Below, piece by piece: positions 11,512-22,788 of a stretch of DNA of 64,000 nt. Numbering within the stretch: the first letter of the stretch is position 1; the number at the start of each line of letters is the position of its first letter. The DNA lies in the NCBI RefSeq assembly GCF_014356525.2, contig NC_052504.1, positions 58,531,137 through 58,595,136 on the forward strand. The letters are read 5' to 3'. This stretch comes from Nilaparvata lugens. Taxonomy: Eukaryota > Arthropoda > Insecta > Hemiptera > Delphacidae. The notes under the pieces are model-generated. The model did no database searches. It worked only from the letters and a program-made list of their open reading frames with translations, and was not told where the DNA came from. The position numbers and the translations under genes are program-made.

Positions 11512-12124
11512 CTAAAACTCGCAAATAAATATGTTACAACGTCGGCTAATATTGTTAACCAGAATAAAATGAAATTTTTGCACAACCAAAAACGTCTATT
11601 AAAGTCCTACAAACCAAAAAAGTGCAAGACACAGTTTTTGCCAATGCATCATAAATGATTTCTCCTAAATCATACTAAAGCCTATCTCTCTCTCTGTATG
11701 AATTGTGTGACAAGAAGTTGAACAGCAATTATTACAAGCTTATTGAATTCCTCTAGTCAGACAAGAAAAATAATTCACACGTAGGCCTAAATTTATGGAA
11801 GATGCCTACGGCTTAAATTAATCTAGGTACCGTACTGAGATTTTTAATAATGTCTGTGTTCGATCACATCATAATACATATACATATAACACATTTCTGT
11901 GTTCATTCATAATAATAGGCTACCTTGATAGATAAGTTAGTGGAAATGTAACATAGGTAACTTTGAAGATAAATGCAATAATTGAAAGTCATTTTATTGA
12001 GGAACAACACTGGGATGGAAAGGATTGCGAAGTCTTATTAATCATTTCTGGAAATGAGAGTAACTTTAATTCTCTACTCAACACAATAAGGCAATATTCA
12101 AAATTATAAGAAAACTGAAATTAC

Positions 12125-12459
12125 CTGACAGCGTATTGACGATGTGGCGAAATTGAAATCTGTTGCTTCTGAATCACAAGTGCTCTTCTTATTAAAATCT
12201 TTCGATGAGCACACTTTCAAGAAAATATTCATCGAGCTACCGCAATAGATTTCCGAGAATATTTCTTTTTGTAGGGGTGGAATGTACATCATCAGAGCTA
12301 TCTGTTTGTGAGCTTGAAGTTTATCTGTCAGAGCACCAAAAACGAGTTTTCCAATCACTCTAGCAATTTGCATTGATGTGAATATTGATCCAACTGTGAG
12401 AGCAGAAAACCCTAGCTGCTTTGCAAATGTGTTGGTGAATAGAAGCATTGGTGCAGCTC
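12125..12459 (-). CDS. MFSD6-like transporter, exon 2 (helices 1-2)
   Basis: This 335-base exon is bounded by an acceptor (TTTCTAG just above 12459) and a donor (CAG then GTAATT at 12124). With the single base from exon 1 it encodes GAAPMLLFTNTFAKQLGFSA, a second helix and then GALTDKL, a match to the MFS motif A region (G-x-x-x-D-K). This arrangement, a first helix followed by a QLGFS-type turn, is typical of MFSD6 and related MFS_1-like carriers. The rest of the exon (IPPLQKE to RCQ) is the start of a large hydrophilic loop. The exon is the source of the truncated copy at 4882-4960. The substrate cannot be inferred. Confidence 0.75.
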
Positions 12460-13014
12460 CTAGAAATATAAATTTCTGGTCAATAATAATGGAGAATAAA
12501 CTGGAATTATTATATTTGAAGATTGTCAATCGCTTTGAGTGTTTACAATTGACCGGTAGCCTAAAACCTATTGAATAATTTACAATTGAATTGCATTCTG
12601 TTATTCCACCCGAATTGTAATCTTAGATGTTGATAATCAGAAGAATAGAATAGAAAAATCTCTATTCATCAGACATGTACAAATACATATGAATAGCGTC
12701 AGTTTGAAATTACTTATAAGTCTTAACTATAGTTTGTACATAAATAAAATTCAAACTAAATCAACGATCGCTGTTGTCAAACTTCTGCAAAGAATACAGA
12801 GATAAGCTTACCAGTATTCCTTCAAATTTTTACCGAATATTTTGATGCCTTTGATTGACTTCAAATTGCCTGGTAAATTTATAAAAAAATTTCTTCCTTT
12901 GAAAATTGTTTTTTCTCAAAAAGATCCAATCTATATAATATGTCTCTCAGTAATTAGGCCATAACGGGTAGCCTATTATAGCTGTGAGTCTGATTTCTTA
13001 ATTCTACATTGGAA

Positions 13015-13790
13015 TGCTTCCTGAAAAGCATGATCACATCGAATATATAGGTATTGACCATAATAAATTGTTAAAATCCCAAGTTCAAAGAACAGTGATC
13101 TTACTGAGAGTCGCTTCTTCTGAGATTAAACATTATTCTAATTGCCTGCTTCTGCTGTTTAAGAATTTCATCCAAATTTCTTTTACTCGTGCTGCCATAT
13201 ATTATGCACATATGTGCTGCACCATATGCTAAATATGCATGTATTACAGCATAGTATACTACCGTAGCTTTAGTGTTGGGATACTACACACGTTGGACAT
13301 TTGTCTCAGAGCATAAAGACCCGGAGATATATTTCTCATGACATGACATGACATGAGAGATTACTATCACACAAGAATAACACACCCAAGAATTTCGTAC
13401 TATTTTTAGTTTCTAAAATTTCACAATTTATAGCTACATTTGGACACACTGACTGGTTCCTACTCTGTCTTGTTAAAAATGGAACAACCATCGATTTTCT
13501 TGTATTAAGGACAAGATTATAGCCATTCAGGTAATCATTAATCGCTCCGATTAATGATTATCGATGCAGCACATAATTATGTGCTTAAACAACATCCTCA
13601 ACTGATTTTCCAGAGAAAATTATATTTGAATCATCCGCATTAAGACAAACCAAAGCTTGATCGTGGACCACGCCAGACATACCTATGATGTAGCACAGGA
13701 ATATGAATGGACCAAATATGATGCCTTGAGGTAATTGGATGGGTATCAGGATGTCGAAAATAAATTTAGATCTTAAATAGCGTGATAAAA
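13015..13790 (-). pseudogene. decayed reverse transcriptase of a non-LTR retrotransposon
   Basis: Read on the minus strand, the upper part shows a degraded PQG-x-x-x-GP-x-x-FL block and then LNADDSNIIFSGKS in place of the YADD catalytic region. Further on come LNTRKSMVV and STKFLGVLF, and in other frames the C-terminal block ending LFFELGILTIYYGQYLYIR. Several frameshifts and stops separate these parts, so it is dead. The order of blocks matches Jockey/R1-like or CR1-like reverse transcriptases. It is oriented with the host gene and lies in its first intron. Confidence 0.8.
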
Positions 13791-14457
13791 AGTTAAAAAA
13801 GGTAGTAAGCAATGGGTTAAGACTAGGCTTATAGGCAATAGGCTTAAAATTACAGTTAAAGTTGTTCCAAGTTTCATACTACAACTGGATTAATTAATAT
13901 AATTACCTATATCGTTTGATTTGTGTGAAAAAACAGAATTTCAGAAATGGGTTTTTGCCAAATTTCCATAAATGGAAGCAGTTTACGCCAGCGTTAAATT
14001 CCACCAAGTTACAGATAACTAGATTAAAACCAAGAGTAATGTGACATATAGCCTACTAGAACAGTTTAAGAAGTAAAATGATAAGTTATTTATATTGTTT
14101 CACCATTTCCACCATTCAATTATTGAACTGAAATAATTGACAATAAACATTTCAGCTAAGAAAGCGTGAGAAACTTCTATTGATAAAATCATTTCTCCCA
14201 TGCTTGAGCTAGCTGTTTTAGTGAGTTACTATTTTTGTACAATAATATTGTAGTTTGATTCATTTTCACATTGCATTTTAATAGTTTACTGTGTTTGTGA
14301 TGTTATATGATGAATAAATTTGAATAATACTTGAATAGTAAACTAATCGTTCCCAGGAGTAAATTTATAGGCTAAAATAGAAAATCATTGAGGAAACGAT
14401 TTTTCTATTATTGAAGATCAGGTTAATACAAGACAGATTCAATGTTTTTATTTTGTT

Positions 14458-14740
14458 TGAGTACCTAACTTTAAGTTGGTCTTTTTGACCGAACGCAGTC
14501 TATGTTTTAACTCGGATTTTCGTTTGTCTGTATGTACGGTATGTAATGCATCTACGGCCAAACACGTTGATATAATTCTATGAGATTTGGCAGGAATATT
14601 TCTTTTTTAACTGCGCGTCGATGTGTATAGGTACACAAGGTTTTTGAAATTTTGCATTTCAAGGATAATATGAAAGGAAAAGTAATTCCCTTCATACTCC
14701 GATATCACTTTATATATCTACTCTGAAGATAGGATTAATT
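14458..14740. repeat. possible dispersed repeat
   Basis: The stretch around GATTTGGCAGGAATATT and TAACTGCGCGTCGA has the look of a dispersed insect repeat I have seen in other hemipteran sequence, but no second copy lies in this window, so the call is weak. Confidence 0.25.
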
Positions 14741-14759
14741 AGGAAGATAGGATTAGGCG

Positions 14760-16072
14760 GGAAACGCTTGGCATGATATAATCAAAAGTAGTGAATCGGG
14801 GTTAAACAAAATAAAGTCCTTTCTAGATAGACACACATTAACACTAAATTCTAAAAAAAGCCTCTCCATGACTTTCTCACCCAACTTGGCAGGACAACCT
14901 GATAGAAACGAGACTTTACGTATCCATTCATTATCATGCAATAGAGATAATATTTGTAATTGTCCAAAAATAATAAATGCGAAAAAAGTAAATTTTTAGG
15001 CATAATGTTGGACCCTCACTTGAGAAGGGATGCACAGATAAATAATTTATGTAATCGGCTCAAGTTTCTTATTTACAAGTTTCATAGTATCAGTAGACTG
15101 AAAAATCTAGAACTTGCAAAAATGATTTATTATGCCTACGCACAAAGTGTCCTGCAGTATGGCATCAAAGCCTGGGGTGGAGCTTTGAACGCGCATTTGA
15201 ATAAATTACACGTTGTTCAAAAATATCTCATTAAAGCCATATTGGGTAAACCAAGGTGCTATCCTAGCAATGCCCTTTTCTATGAGTTTGGTGTACTCAC
15301 AATAAAACAGTTGTACATTAAAAATATTATTCTTTATATGAATAGATATAAAGATAACTTCCATCTACGAAGAACACACTACAGTTTAAGAGAAACATCC
15401 ATAACGTTTTCAGCTGCTAGATCTAGACTGTTGGTTTGCGATAGACAACTCAGTTTCATAGCCAATAGATTGGTTAACATTCCAACTAAATTCATTCAAA
15501 GTATAATAACAAAAAAGTTGATCAAAAAATTGATGAATGGATAATATCCAATTCGTCACTATTAAATATTTTCTAGGTGTGCATCAGTCTTTAACTTCTA
15601 CCGTAAATGAATTACATTGTCTCCGAATCCATATTCCCTTCCTTCACATTTCCGTTATGCATGGCACGTTACCCTCAGTAAATTATTATATTATCATATT
15701 CTCCATTGTCAATCAATAATAATTTTTTCATCAAGGCATTGTCGTCGTTTTTTTTCATTTCATTCCTTTTTGTTTTTTCTCTGTTTTTGGTCATTCCATC
15801 TCATTATTTCTCTTTTTTGAGCATTCTTTTCCATTATCTTCATTGAGCTTTATCATAATCACAAATAATAAAATATTCCTATTATTAAGATGCACTAGAT
15901 AAGTTTATTTGCAACTTACCTGCGCTCAGGCTTATGCCTTAGCAGGTTTTTTTCCTGTATTGTATTAAGTGTATTATTTTGTATACAATATTGCATAATA
16001 GCATGTTATCATTCAATTGTATTTTTGTCTTGAAAATGGAAAATAAATTTGATTTGATTTGATTTGAATTAG
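14760..16072 (+). mobile_element. 5'-truncated non-LTR retrotransposon with TTTGA tail
   Basis: The element starts inside its reverse transcriptase and runs through the 3' UTR to a tail of four TTTGA-like units (TTTGATTTGATTTGATTTGA near 16050-16069). Such short tandem tails mark the 3' ends of non-LTR elements. The truncated 5' end is typical of incomplete target-primed reverse transcription. It lies in the opposite orientation to the host transporter gene. I did not find the target duplication. Confidence 0.8.
14766..15542 (+). pseudogene. reverse transcriptase C-terminal part, one frameshift
   Basis: A first frame (14766 to about 14995) reads DRHTLTLNSKKSLSMTFS and ends at a stop. A second frame, from about 14963 to the stop near 15542, begins KSKFLGIMLDPHL and continues with the connection/thumb region (YAQSVLQYGIKAWGG and KAILGKPRCYPSNALFYEFG). 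The step between frames is a single frameshift near 14975-14995. The catalytic YADD region lies upstream and is missing through truncation. The block order matches the C-terminus of R1/Jockey-like elements. Confidence 0.8.
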
Positions 16073-16099
16073 ACTATAGAATATTATTCATAATCAATC

Positions 16100-16215
16100 A
16101 GCTATTATTATTATTATTATTAGCGTATGGCTTTCAATGGTGGGGAGACCCAAGGGTAGTTCCACCTCGCCGTATATAGTCCAAAGTGCCCTTATGGGAA
16201 ACATTGGGAAAACGG
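16100..16215. repeat. TTA microsatellite with adjacent GC-richer segment
   Basis: About six TTA units (16104-16122) are followed by a short, more GC-rich stretch containing GGTGGGGAGACCCAAGGG and CCACCTCGCC. This could be the end of another element inserted at TTA repeats. I could not identify it. Confidence 0.4.
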
Positions 16216-16578
16216 ACACTATAAGGTTATAATAGGCACAATACTTTAAATTTACACTTTTCACTTCGAAATAAATTTCTTTTTGATGTTAAAAAGTTCA
16301 ATCAGCTGACAAATGGATTAGTATTTGCATGCATACACAGATGTCTGGAGGAGCCGGTGAACAGGTGACACCAGATACTTGTGGATGAGAAAACTGTGTG
16401 TCTACTGTTCACAGAACTACTAGTATTTTCATAGCCAATAATGAACCAAGAGGACTAACTTCAAGATAAGCGTGAAGCTCACATGGTGATTTCAAAATAT
16501 AATATGGATAGTTATTATAATAATAAATACAAAAAGATTGAACGTAAATAATAGTTTTTATCGGAGTACAGTACTTGC

Positions 16579-16636
16579 CTGCACAAAATAGAAGATAATG
16601 AAGTTTCAGTTTAAACAGCTCTTCGTCCCTTTCCAT
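16579..16636 (-). CDS. MFSD6-like transporter, first coding exon
   Basis: The exon encodes 19 residues plus one base: MERDEELFKLKLHYLLFCA, then a split Gly codon. LKLHYLLF followed by (C)AG-AAP is the start of the first membrane helix in MFSD6-like proteins, where the KLHYFLF motif is well conserved. It joins exon 2 in phase to give HYLLFCAGAAPMLLF. The start ATG (16636-16634) has CAACA before it. The frame is open further upstream, but those residues do not look like the family, so I chose this ATG. The donor is the non-canonical but efficient type CAG then GCAAGT. Confidence 0.7.
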
Positions 16637-17684
16637 TGTTGAATTTAGCAAAATCGCACACCAACAGTTCACAAGTCTTGGCCAAAGTAGATTTTGCAAA
16701 ATGAGATCAGTAGCAAGAGATAAACATGAAAAATGCATTCACAACTTGTATCAGGTTGACTACTATTATAGCATCATCACAAATCAATGTATGATATCTT
16801 GACACATTATATTAGCTGTGTAATAAAAACAAGTTTATTCTCCTTCCACCGAAAGGAAGTGTTTTATAAAACTTTTTGAATCTCCTATAAGCTCAATATT
16901 GTTCACTTTGAGAATCTCCTAAAGCCAACCTTGAAGAAAGGCAGAAATCTATCACGAACTAATTAAGTGTAATTTTTTCATTATTTATATTTTGATAGAA
17001 CCATTGACTGGCAAGCATTTCTTTTTTTTTCATTTCAATGACAAGCACCTACAATATTAAGTGTGTGAATTATAATATTTTTGATGTTTTTTCCTCATGC
17101 CAGTCATAAATTATATATAAATAAATGGTGAAAGACCATTTTTCAAATTTGAATTTAATTGCACCTATTTCTCTTCCATGTAAGGTCAACCACATATCAT
17201 GGTTACCATCTATTGAAGCTTTGGAATGCACGGAACAAAGCGTCTCTTCTGGTATTTTGGCAAATAATTTAAACTCTTAGCAACTGACAATGATTTATTA
17301 TCTGCAATTATTACTAATAGTCAAAGGACTGATAATATTAGTAAAAATCTAAATAATAGTAGCCTACCTAGTTCTAATATTACTAGTAAAAATCTAAATA
17401 ATTATGGAGTAATGACAGAATGATAGCAATGATGAGTTGTGCTTAATTCACTCAGAACTCATTAGGCCTGAGCCAATTATGACTAAAATGTGTTTACGGT
17501 GCCATTGAACTTCATCATCAATCAATTGAATTTCTTGATCAAACAATTCGGCAATATATTAGTCAATGGATTTTGGGGCTTGAAAGTCATTTTTCTTCAA
17601 AAACTAAACGTTTTATTCGAATATTAAATAAATATATTATCATATTATTTTATATGAGTCCAGTTACGGAAAATATAAGTATTT
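16637..17684. other. no gene seen; upstream region of the transporter
   Basis: AT-rich sequence expected to hold the transporter's 5' UTR and promoter. I see no clear core promoter element or other coding frame. Confidence 0.4.
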
Positions 17685-17808
17685 TTTCTACTTTCCTTGC
17701 CCTATTACCATAGGTAGGGAAAATATTTTCCGATAAAAATTAAGGTAGGCTACCCCAATTTCTGAATTTCTAAACGTTTCAAGGTTCTTAAAAAAAGAAA
17801 AGTGTTTT

Positions 17809-17810
<2 letters not shown>

Positions 17811-17855
<45 letters not shown>

Positions 17856-17937
17856 TAAGCTGCGTACACATATTCGCGCTTCCAACCCGCACCGAGTGTG
17901 TGTGTGTGTGTGTGTGTGGTGTGTGTGTGTGTGTGTG

Positions 17938-17976
<39 letters not shown>

Positions 17977-17985
17977 TGTATGTGT
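17811..17985. repeat. two GT microsatellites separated by a TIR fragment
   Basis: GT tracts at 17811-17850 and 17898-17985 flank a 42-base fragment (17856-17897) identical to the left end of the adjacent foldback element, as if the tract plus the foldback end had been duplicated by slippage or unequal exchange. Long frames here read only Cys-Val or His-Thr and are not genes. Confidence 0.95.
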
Positions 17986-18450
17986 TAAGCTGCGTACACA
18001 TATTCGCGCTTCCAACCCGCACCGAGCACGCTCCTCCCTCGTACTGCTCTCGTACCGCCCTCGTACCACCATCGAACCACAGTCGCTCCGCCCACGGTCC
18101 CATCATGAACGTTACGGAAGATGTTAGATCTTCTCGCGTTCCCCGGTCGAACCACTGTTGCTCGCCGGTCGATCATCAATCGCTCTGCTGGAGTGACGTT
18201 CGGTCTTGGAGCAGAACGAAAGTCTGTACGCACCGAACGTCACTCCAGCAGAGCGATTGATGATCGACCGGCGAGCAAGAGTGGTTCGACTGGGGAACGC
18301 GAGAAGATCTAAAGCTGCGTACACATATTCCGTAACGTTCATGATGGGTGCGTGGGCGGTGCGACTGTGGTTCGATGGTGGTACGAGGGCGGTACGAGGG
18401 AGGAGTGTGCTCGGTGCGGGTTGGAAGCGCGAATATGTGTACGCAGCTTA
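17986..18450. mobile_element. foldback element with nested palindrome, TA-flanked
   Basis: The element runs from AGCTGCGTACACATATTCGC (17988) to its reverse complement ending at 18448, with TA on each side. Nearly its whole length is self-complementary: outer arms about 17988-18125 and 18312-18448, inner arms about 18126-18210 and 18230-18311 (AGATCTTCTCGCG with its complement). The right outer arm carries an extra internal copy of the terminal sequence AAAGCTGCGTACACATATTC at 18312-18331. It is far more GC-rich than its surroundings and has no coding. TA flanks suggest a Tc1/mariner-like or other TA-targeting source. Confidence 0.85.
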
Positions 18451-19112
18451 TGAGCGTATGTGCGTCTGTGTACACGATATCTCATCTCCCAATCAACGGA
18501 ATGACTTGAAATTTGGAACTTAAGGTCCTTACAATATGAGGATCCGACACGAACAGTTTCGATCAAATGCGATTCAAGATGGCGGCTAAAATGGCAAAAA
18601 TGTTGTCAAAAACGGGGTTTTCGCGATTTTCTCGAAAACGGCTCCAACGATTTTGATTAAATTTATACCTAGAATAGTTAGTGATAAGCTCTATCAACTG
18701 CTACAAGTCCCATATCTGTAAAAATTTTAGGAGCTCCGCCCCATCTATGCAAAGTTTGATTTTAGATTCCCAATTATCAGGCTTCAGATACAATTTAAAC
18801 AAAAAATTTCTAGTGGAAAAGATTGAACATGAAAATCTCTACTATTAATGTTCAGTAACATTTCCACCTAAAATTGAAAATAAGCTCAAAATTCGAGAAA
18901 ATGAGATTATCCAATTGCAAACTGTTGATTCTATTAAATGATTCACTATGAAGAGATAGCAGACCTCGTATGTCTCCAGCGTTATTGTCCTGTCACCAAC
19001 TGGCTCAGATATTTGTTTATAAGTAGACTTGAGATGCGCGTACACTAGCGTCAGGTGATCAATTTTCATAACGGCAAGGAAATAGTGTGAGAGCGCCACA
19101 CCAGATTTTTTT

Positions 19113-20411
19113 TAAACATTTCCCAATTACAACTGACAACTTCTCGATTTCAGATCGTATGTTCTCAAATTGAAATGATACTTTCTCACATAAAATTCAC
19201 TATTCTAATTTACATCTGACGTTTTCTCAAATACAAATGACTATAATTATCAATTACATTAAATTTATAATTTCTCCAATACAGTTGGAAAAGGTGTAGT
19301 ACGGTAGTTGGAAAAGCAAGATTGTTTACATTTTTTTCAGATAAATTCACTATAGACCTTAAACTAAAACTAGAAAATGATAATGATAAAATTTTAAACA
19401 ACGAAGTTTAAACTGGAGAATTATATGAGAGCAATACAGTCATAGTACAGAGTCCGGCATAAAAACTTGATGATTTTTACGGATAATAATTGAAGTGTGT
19501 TTCGTACAATTAAAACATGTAATAATCAAAATGAAAGATCAAATTTTGCAATTTACAGTGAATTACATAGATTACTCACAAAGTTTTTTTTATTTTGAGA
19601 TTATGTAATCCAAATATTCTTCGTTACTTTTCACACACTCACTTGACCTACGGTAATTCTAAAAATTTTTCATTGTTCGCTCAACTTCTGCAATAACTTC
19701 AATTTCTTGTTGGATGACTTCCTTTAGTTCTGTGGATTATTGGCTGTCCAATAACGGTAGAATTGTTTATTCACAATTCCCAATAAATGAAAATGTGCCT
19801 TGTCACTTGAAAGAATAACGGCATTCTGGTGGACATTTTCGAGAATGATCTTCCAAGCGGCTCTGCGATGTGCTCAATCATTTGCATTCAGTGTCGTACC
19901 CAGGGGGGGGGCTATGGGGATGTACCCCCCCCCCAAATGGAACCTGAATTTTTTTGTGGCTGGATAAGCCACAAGAATTAGCATCTAATGCCATATTTTC
20001 ATTATATTGTACTATGTAAGTCGAGAAATATAATAAATTATAAGAGATGAGAGAATAGCACTGCAGTAGCAATGATGATAATAATAATGAGCTACTTTCT
20101 TGGAGACAGTGAATGGTCTAAAGTGCGAGATAGTTCACTTTAGTTCTAGTGTGTAGGGACTAGATAGCAGGGGATAGAGAAACTACAGATAACACTTCAC
20201 AGTTATTTTACTTTTTACCATCTATTATTATGAAGAAATAAATTCAATATAGCTTATATTGCTCTAGTATTTGCTCTATTATATTGCTCTATTATTGCTC
20301 TGTATTATCTACATCTCATTGTCATTTGTTATTACTCTTTTTAAAATCATTAAGATTGAATTTTTCAGCATTAACTTTATTATTGTATCATTAAAAAAAT
20401 TTCTATTCTCA
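19113..20411. other. no gene seen
   Basis: AT-rich DNA without a supported frame. A G-run and C-run pair near 19900-19935 (nine Gs, then ten Cs) can pair as a hairpin. Confidence 0.5.
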
Positions 20412-21634
20412 ATTCAGGTATCATTGACAGTACCTTATCAATTGTTGTCAGTCTTCAATGGTCATTAGTGTCATTGACCTAAATTCATTTAGATTTTGTA
20501 ATCGCTTATTTTCTAACGGTTTTATGCATATTCTTAAACAAAGCTCCAGCAGCTTCTTCTAGAGAGAACGGTACCCCCAAAAAATTCACAGTAATGATGT
20601 ATGTGCGTAGTTTCTACCGTGGACAGGAGGAACACATCCCCCTAGTATTTGAAAAAAAATATATTACACCCCCCATAAAAATTCAGGTATCATTGAGGTA
20701 TAAAAATTCAGGTATCAATTCAGGTATCAATTCAGGTATCATTGACAGTACCTTATCAATGCTGTCAGTCTTCAATGGTCATTAGTGTCATTGACCTAAA
20801 TTCATTTAGATTTTGTAATCAATTATTTTCTAACGGTTTTATGCATATTCTTAAACAAAGCTCCAGCAGCTTCTTCTAGAGAGAACGGTACCCCCAAAAA
20901 ATTCACAGTAATGATGTATGTGCGTAGTTTCTACCGTGGACAGGAGGAACACATCCCCCTAGTATTTGAAAAAAAATATATTACACCCCCCATAAAAATT
21001 CAGGTATCATTGAGGTATAAAAATTCAGGTATCAATTCAGGTATCAATTCAGGTATCATTGACAGTACCTTATCAATTGCTGTCAGTCTTCAATGGTCAT
21101 TAGTGTCATTGACCTAAATTCATTTAGATTTTGTAATCAATTATTTTCTAACGGTTTTATGCATATTCTTAAACAAAGCTCCAGCAGCTTCTTCTAGAGA
21201 GAACGGTACCCCCAAAAAATTCACAGTAATGATGTATGTGCGTAGTTTCTACCGTGGACAGGAGGAACACATCCCCCTAGTATTTGAAAAAAAATATATT
21301 ACACCCCCCATAAAAATTCAGGTATCATTGAGGTATAAAAATTCAGGTATCAATTCAGGTATCAATTCAGGTATCATTGACAGTACCTTATCAATTGCTG
21401 TCAGTCTTCAATGGTCATTAGTGTCATTGACCTAAATTCATTTAGATTTTGTAATCAATTATTTTCTAACGGTTTTATGCATATTCTTAAACAAAGCTCC
21501 AGCAGCTTCTTCTAGAGAGAACGGTACCCCCAAAAAATTCACAGTAATGATGTATGTGCGTAGTTTCTACCGTGGACAGGAGGAACACATCCCCCTAGTA
21601 TTTGAAAAATAAAATATTACACCCCCCATAAAAA
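20412..21634. repeat. satellite, about four copies of a 317-318 bp unit
   Basis: The marker ATGATGTATGTGCGTAG recurs at 20594, 20911, 21229 and 21547, giving periods of 317, 318 and 318. Copies are nearly identical. Each of the first three junctions contains a nested 12-base repeat, ATTCAGGTATCA, in several copies, and the first and last units are incomplete. The short frames it contains (about 63-68 codons, repeated) are by-products of the array. Confidence 0.95.
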
Positions 21635-22099
21635 CAATGTAAGTTTTATCACTCAAGTAGAAATCATATGAAATTGAGAAAATGTTAATCAAGTAAAACT
21701 AAGCCTATAAAGTTGGTTGAAAAAGTTTATTGGAGCCAAAATTTAAGCATTCTAGCTTATTTAATAATGAGTAGGCCTTCTACAAAATCACTAATTTTTT
21801 TAACAATTGAATGACTAATAAAATTCAATTTTTTTAACCAAAAGCCCATAGGTCTATGAAATTTTCAAGGAAAAATTTCAATAATAAGTGGCCTACTGAT
21901 CACCAAACAAACTTGAATGGAATGTTTGTTTTCAAGTCGAAATTGCGTGAAATCACACCAAATGGAGGGTACATTTTCAAAATTTTCCGGGGGGGCCCGG
22001 CTTGCGCAAGCCAGTTTGCCCAGTTGAATCGCTGCGTGTGAAAGGTGGCTTGAGGCTTGCGCGAGCCAAAAAATCTGGCTAAGAATTCTGGTTAGAATA
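21635..22099. other. no gene seen; short GC palindrome
   Basis: No coding support. A run of Gs near 21989 is followed by the perfect 14-base palindrome GGCTTGCGCAAGCC (near 21998-22011) and a related GGCTTGCGCGAGCC near 22055. Confidence 0.5.
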
Positions 22100-22306
22100 A
22101 CTGAGTCATTATTCCTTTCCTTGCCCTATTACCATAGGTAAGGAAAGTATTGCTTCCCAAAAAAAAATTAAGGTACCCTAATTTCAAGTTTTCTATATGT
22201 TTCAAAGTCCCCTGTTACTTACTTGTTACCTGTTACTTACTTGTTGTAGTCTTCTCCATGGTCGTTGACCCGGGAATTGTCAAATTTCTTCCCAATCAAC
22301 GGGGAT

Positions 22307-22783
22307 TCACGGTCTATGATGCTGGTATGTATGGTCGTCTAAGAACTCTGCCAATGCATAGTAGGGCCTCATGATCAAGTAGTTCTTCAGACCTTTAGTA
22401 GAGGCACCGTAGTCCTGAATTGCCTTAAGCTCCTTGGGCAGAGTGTTGAAGAGTCGGGCCCCAGAGTAGGCCGGCGACATGCTGATTTTTGTGAGTCGAT
22501 GCTGCTGGAGTTTAATGTCGGCTCCATTTCTTGTGTTGTGGGCATGTCTATTTCTCCTCAATTCTGGGCTACTCCTCACAGCCAGGGTTGTTACTTCGTA
22601 TATGTAGAGTGCGACAACTGTGAATATGTTATGCTGGATGAAGAGCGACTTGCAGTGATCCATCATATCTCTTCTTAGAATAGTTCTCAGGGCCCCCCTG
22701 AGAATAGTTTTCTGTAATCGCCGAACTCTATCAATACTCGTCTGGGCTGCGGATTCACATGCCACAATGCCATACTTTAAATG
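22307..22783 (-). pseudogene. CR1-like element, C-terminal reverse transcriptase region
   Basis: The frame HLKYGIVAC ... RVRRLQKTILRGALRTI ... CKSLFIQHNIFTVVALYIYEV matches the thumb and C-terminal region of CR1-like reverse transcriptases, ending GLKNYLIMRPYYALAEFLDD before a stop at 22307. It is separated from the main catalytic part by the solo LTR at 22789-23337. Removing that LTR and one copy of AGATG joins the two frames at ...LFAS|HLKYGI. Confidence 0.8.
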
Positions 22784-22788
22784 AGATG

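Larger units (their letters stand above)
9986..12203. repeat. segmental duplication, copy B
   Basis: This is the partner of 2741-4960. It begins inside the TIR element (its left part is missing), contains a full exon 3 and runs into the intact exon 2. Similarity ends at 12203, after which exon 2 continues as unique sequence. High identity over 2.2 kb with two short indels implies a recent event. An assembly artefact must be considered, but the two copies differ at scattered bases. Confidence 0.9.
12460..16578 (-). other. intron 1 of the transporter, with GC donor
   Basis: The intron is defined by exon 1 ending CAG and continuing GCAAGT (16578-16573) and by the acceptor before 12459. Joining restores a Gly codon (G plus GA) and the expected family sequence. 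It contains a minus-strand reverse-transcriptase relic (13015-13790), a plus-strand 3' half of another non-LTR element (14760-16072) and otherwise AT-rich DNA with no gene. Confidence 0.7.
17685..19112 (+). mobile_element. dispersed repeat W, copy 1 (interrupted)
   Basis: The left end reads TTTCCTTGCCCTATTACCAT near 17690, and the right end contains ACGGCAAGGAAA near 19071-19082, so the ends share a short inverted repeat, TTTCCTTGCC. The same left-end sequence occurs at 22109, and the same internal sequences (GACTTGAAATT, TTAAGGTCCTTA, GGATCCGAC, CGGCTCCAAC) and right end (GCCACACCAGATTTTTT) recur in the copy spread over 22100-35886. It has no coding capacity. GT repeats and a foldback element interrupt it at 17811-18450. 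It is probably a non-autonomous DNA element, but the class is uncertain. Confidence 0.6.

Noticed and set aside
13585..13812. Host gene candidate with hydrophobic segment
   Set aside because: Contains a degraded PQG and ADD catalytic region of a reverse transcriptase and is part of a retrotransposon relic.
17688..18566. About a dozen overlapping frames on both strands
   Set aside because: They read CV/HT repeats from GT tracts or mirror images from the palindrome. Both strands being open is a result of the self-complementary repeat.
20594..21435. Three identical small frames of about 63-68 codons
   Set aside because: They are one stretch of the satellite repeated. No family resemblance.
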